Positions 44,804 to 46,494 of a DNA stretch of 46,494 nt are shown piece by piece. Origin of the DNA: Cudoniella acicularis (Eukaryota; Ascomycota; Leotiomycetes; Helotiales; Helotiaceae); contig JAAMPI010000269.1 of NCBI GenBank assembly GCA_013054445.1, forward strand, positions 1 to 46,494, read 5' to 3'. Both the position numbers and the translations under genes were made by a program. The stretch's first letter is position 1. Each line of letters opens with the position of its first letter. A model generated the notes under the pieces. It did no database searches. It saw only the letters and a list, made by a program, of their open reading frames with translations, and was not told the origin of the DNA.

Positions 44804-45541
44804 GCGTTTACGGGTGAAAACGTTTTCCATTTAGGATACAGTATATTAATCCAGGTCTAAATAAGCATTATTACTTCAAGTTGGCTATCAAACTATGTGT
44901 CGGTGTAGTTGTAAGATTACATACCAACTATGGACAAATTCGGGGTCCCGGCCCAGCAGCTCTCGTCCCTCTTGTCAATGTTGTCGATGATCAACGCTGC
45001 GTCGTGTAATGATTAACAATGGGCAGACCCGAGATTAGCCTGAGCCAAGTCCGAGAAACTTGAGCAAAGTACTGTGGCGTGGAGTCATATAAGATTGAGG
45101 GGTAGAAGCGTCCAGATTTTCGTGGTACAACATTTTGTTCGCTGCTGGCCTATATTCAGACTGTGGAGGGCAAAGTCAAAGAATTATCCGAAAAGAACCC
45201 AGGATACAAGCACACAGAAGTGTTCTATGTTCGGCCAGTCGAGGGGATCGGTCAACGCATAAATTGTTTCCTCCTTGACACAAGCAGGAAAGAGTGTTAC
45301 TTAGAAGTTAAGATAATTTCTGAAATATTGCAAGAAAGATAGAGAAACATCGTTCACTCCTAAAGACTTGGATATTCCCCAACTGGGATGGAGAGCGTGA
45401 AGCCCATTCTCCCAGCCACCACTCCCACCCCTCCGTTTCACAACTCCCATTTCCTTTAACCAAGCAAGATCCCCACCTGGATTATTTAAGTATCTGACTG
45501 ACAGTTTCGCGCCCAGCACTCCTGGCATAATTCTTCACATA
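44804..45541. other. Intergenic region, no supported gene
   Basis: Short frames only. On the minus strand 44926-45012 is open and reads DAALIIDNIDKRDESCW before a GTATGT donor-like site, which could be an exon relic; I cannot connect it to other exons. Nothing else supported. Confidence 0.4.
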
Positions 45542-45979
45542 CTACCCAAACAAAATCCCCACCTGCGCCTTAGCCCTTGCACTATCAACCCACTCCACCA
45601 TCTTCTTGATCTTTTCCCCACTCTCGTCAAACTCAAAAACAAGTACATACTCCTGTCCATAAGTTCCTACTCCTGCCTTTGAATCTGCAGTGCTGCTGGC
45701 GAACACTACTACTTTGTTGGATTGCGGCGATTCGATGATTTCTGAGATGGTGAGTTTGAAGTTCCAGATTTTGGGGAGGACGGAGGCGTAGAAGGTTGAG
45801 TAGGCGGTGTTGGACATTGGGGTCCCAGAGATTGACAGGCTACTTGGGGAGATGACGTGAATGCAGTCGGGGGTGCAGAAGGCCATTATTTCTTCGAGGG
45901 ATTGGTGCTCGTAGCCGGCGAGAATTGAGAGGGTGGTTTTGTGGATTGTGGATTGTGGGATGAAGGGTGGTGAAGACAT
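45542..45979 (-). CDS. SnoaL/NTF2-like small protein
   Basis: Single exon, 145 residues from ATG 45979. The pattern is that of an alpha+beta NTF2-like barrel: an N-terminal helix pair (HKTTLSILAGYEHQSLEEIM), a Cys/Asp-containing loop (FCTPDCIHVISP), helix TAYSTFYASVLPKIW, and a final pair of strands (YVLVFEFDESGEKIKKMVEW) ending in VDSARAKAQ. The family includes polyketide cyclases, isomerases and dehydratases as well as proteins without known activity. No catalytic residue set can be confirmed. Upstream flank carries a TATATAG word at about 46217. Confidence 0.75.
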   Translation of the reverse strand: MSSPPFIPQSTIHKTTLSILAGYEHQSLEEIMAFCTPDCIHVISPSSLSISGTPMSNTAYSTFYASVLPKIWNFKLTISEIIESPQSNKVVVFASSTADSKAGVGTYGQEYVLVFEFDESGEKIKKMVEWVDSARAKAQVGILFG

Positions 45980-46494
45980 TGCGGGTTGGGAAATCGAGGA
46001 TAGGGGACGAGATTATAGGTAGTGTTGTCGTTGGTGGGGTGGAGGTAAGATTTGCTGAGGTCCGAGAAAGAGGCATGAATAAGAGTTCTAAATGAATGAA
46101 AATGAGAGGGGGATAGAGGGCGAGAAAGATAAGGTTACTGGGGAGGGTTGCATCAGAATGCGGGGTTGCGAGCTTGTGGCGGCTTACTTACAGATTTGTG
46201 TAACCTCTGCAGTTTTGTATATAGAGAGATGCCTGTCTTTTTAGAGATTTGGGAAAGGGAAATTCTTATACGCTTTTTACTCTCTCGCTTGAAGTACAGA
46301 TAGTTTAAATCCGAAATCTACTTCTTACTTTCGCTTTATCTATGAATAGACAGTGTTTGGAACGAGTTTTTCGCTGTTCGCCAAGGCTCACTGACGTCGC
46401 CTCTGGCTCCTGTGAGCCTATTGGCTCACGATGCTTCAAAGCTCGCCCTGCGGGGCTTAGACTATGTTATGCGTCCGTAAGTCACGTGAATGGC
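45980..46494. other. Upstream flank, no gene seen
   Basis: 5' flank of the SnoaL-like gene and unannotated sequence to the window edge. A short imperfect palindrome (GTGAGCCTATTGGCTCAC) lies at 46411-46428. No gene supported. Confidence 0.5.

Overview
The window looks like nuclear DNA of a filamentous ascomycete (Pezizomycotina). The evidence is short GT-AG introns of about 50-90 bp, fungus-specific families (HET domain, PDR-type ABC transporter, fungal rhodopsin-like membrane receptor, non-haemolytic phospholipase C, membrane-anchored multicopper oxidase), and AT-rich blocks with C-to-T/G-to-A decay of the kind left by repeat-induced point mutation (RIP). A leotiomycete-like host is a guess. 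Scattered Ns (10335-10543, 26225) and single-base indels, mostly in homopolymers, inside otherwise well-preserved genes suggest a draft assembly with homopolymer errors.

Layout. 1-3060: no convincing gene. 3061-4225: AT-rich repeat block with a 15-bp minisatellite and a second 15/19-bp tandem array. 4226-6427 (-): membrane-anchored multicopper oxidase with two frameshifts near the C-terminus, divergent from 7259-9367 (+), a secreted phosphoesterase-type phospholipase C. 9646-10114 (-): 5'-truncated coiled-coil protein next to an AT/N block. 10741-11866 (-): 2OG-oxygenase-like gene broken by an in-frame stop. 14488-15765 (+): HAD-IIA (CECR5/HDHD5-like) phosphatase. 16678-18859 (+): HET-domain protein with two compensating frameshifts. 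20797-22817 (+): secreted protein of unknown function. 23149-24822 (-): protein with two F-box-like motifs. 26440-26774 (+): decayed 3' end of a phosphate-transporter gene. 27228-31653 (-): full-length PDR-type ABC transporter with two frameshifts. 32270-33764 (+): rhodopsin-like membrane protein with micro-exons. 34229-35323 (+) and 40084-41256 (+): two Erg26-like 3-beta-hydroxysteroid dehydrogenases flanking a small membrane protein and a CYP7/CYP8-like P450 (37317-39057, -). 41700-43800: RIP-degraded transposon territory with a repeat pair and a nested 176-bp solo LTR. 44576-44803: orphan AAA-ATPase C-terminal exon. 45542-45979 (-): SnoaL/NTF2-like protein.

The most interesting functional unit is about 27.2-41.3 kb: PDR exporter, rhodopsin-like receptor, Erg26-like dehydrogenase, membrane protein, CYP7/CYP8-like P450 with a non-canonical I-helix, and a second Erg26-like dehydrogenase. 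This fits a small steroid or triterpenoid modification/export cluster. No cyclase or other backbone enzyme is present in the window, so this is inference. The cluster is bounded on both sides by TE-rich, decayed DNA. All exon boundaries were read by eye from splice signals, reading-frame continuity and total length divisible by three; no search was run.
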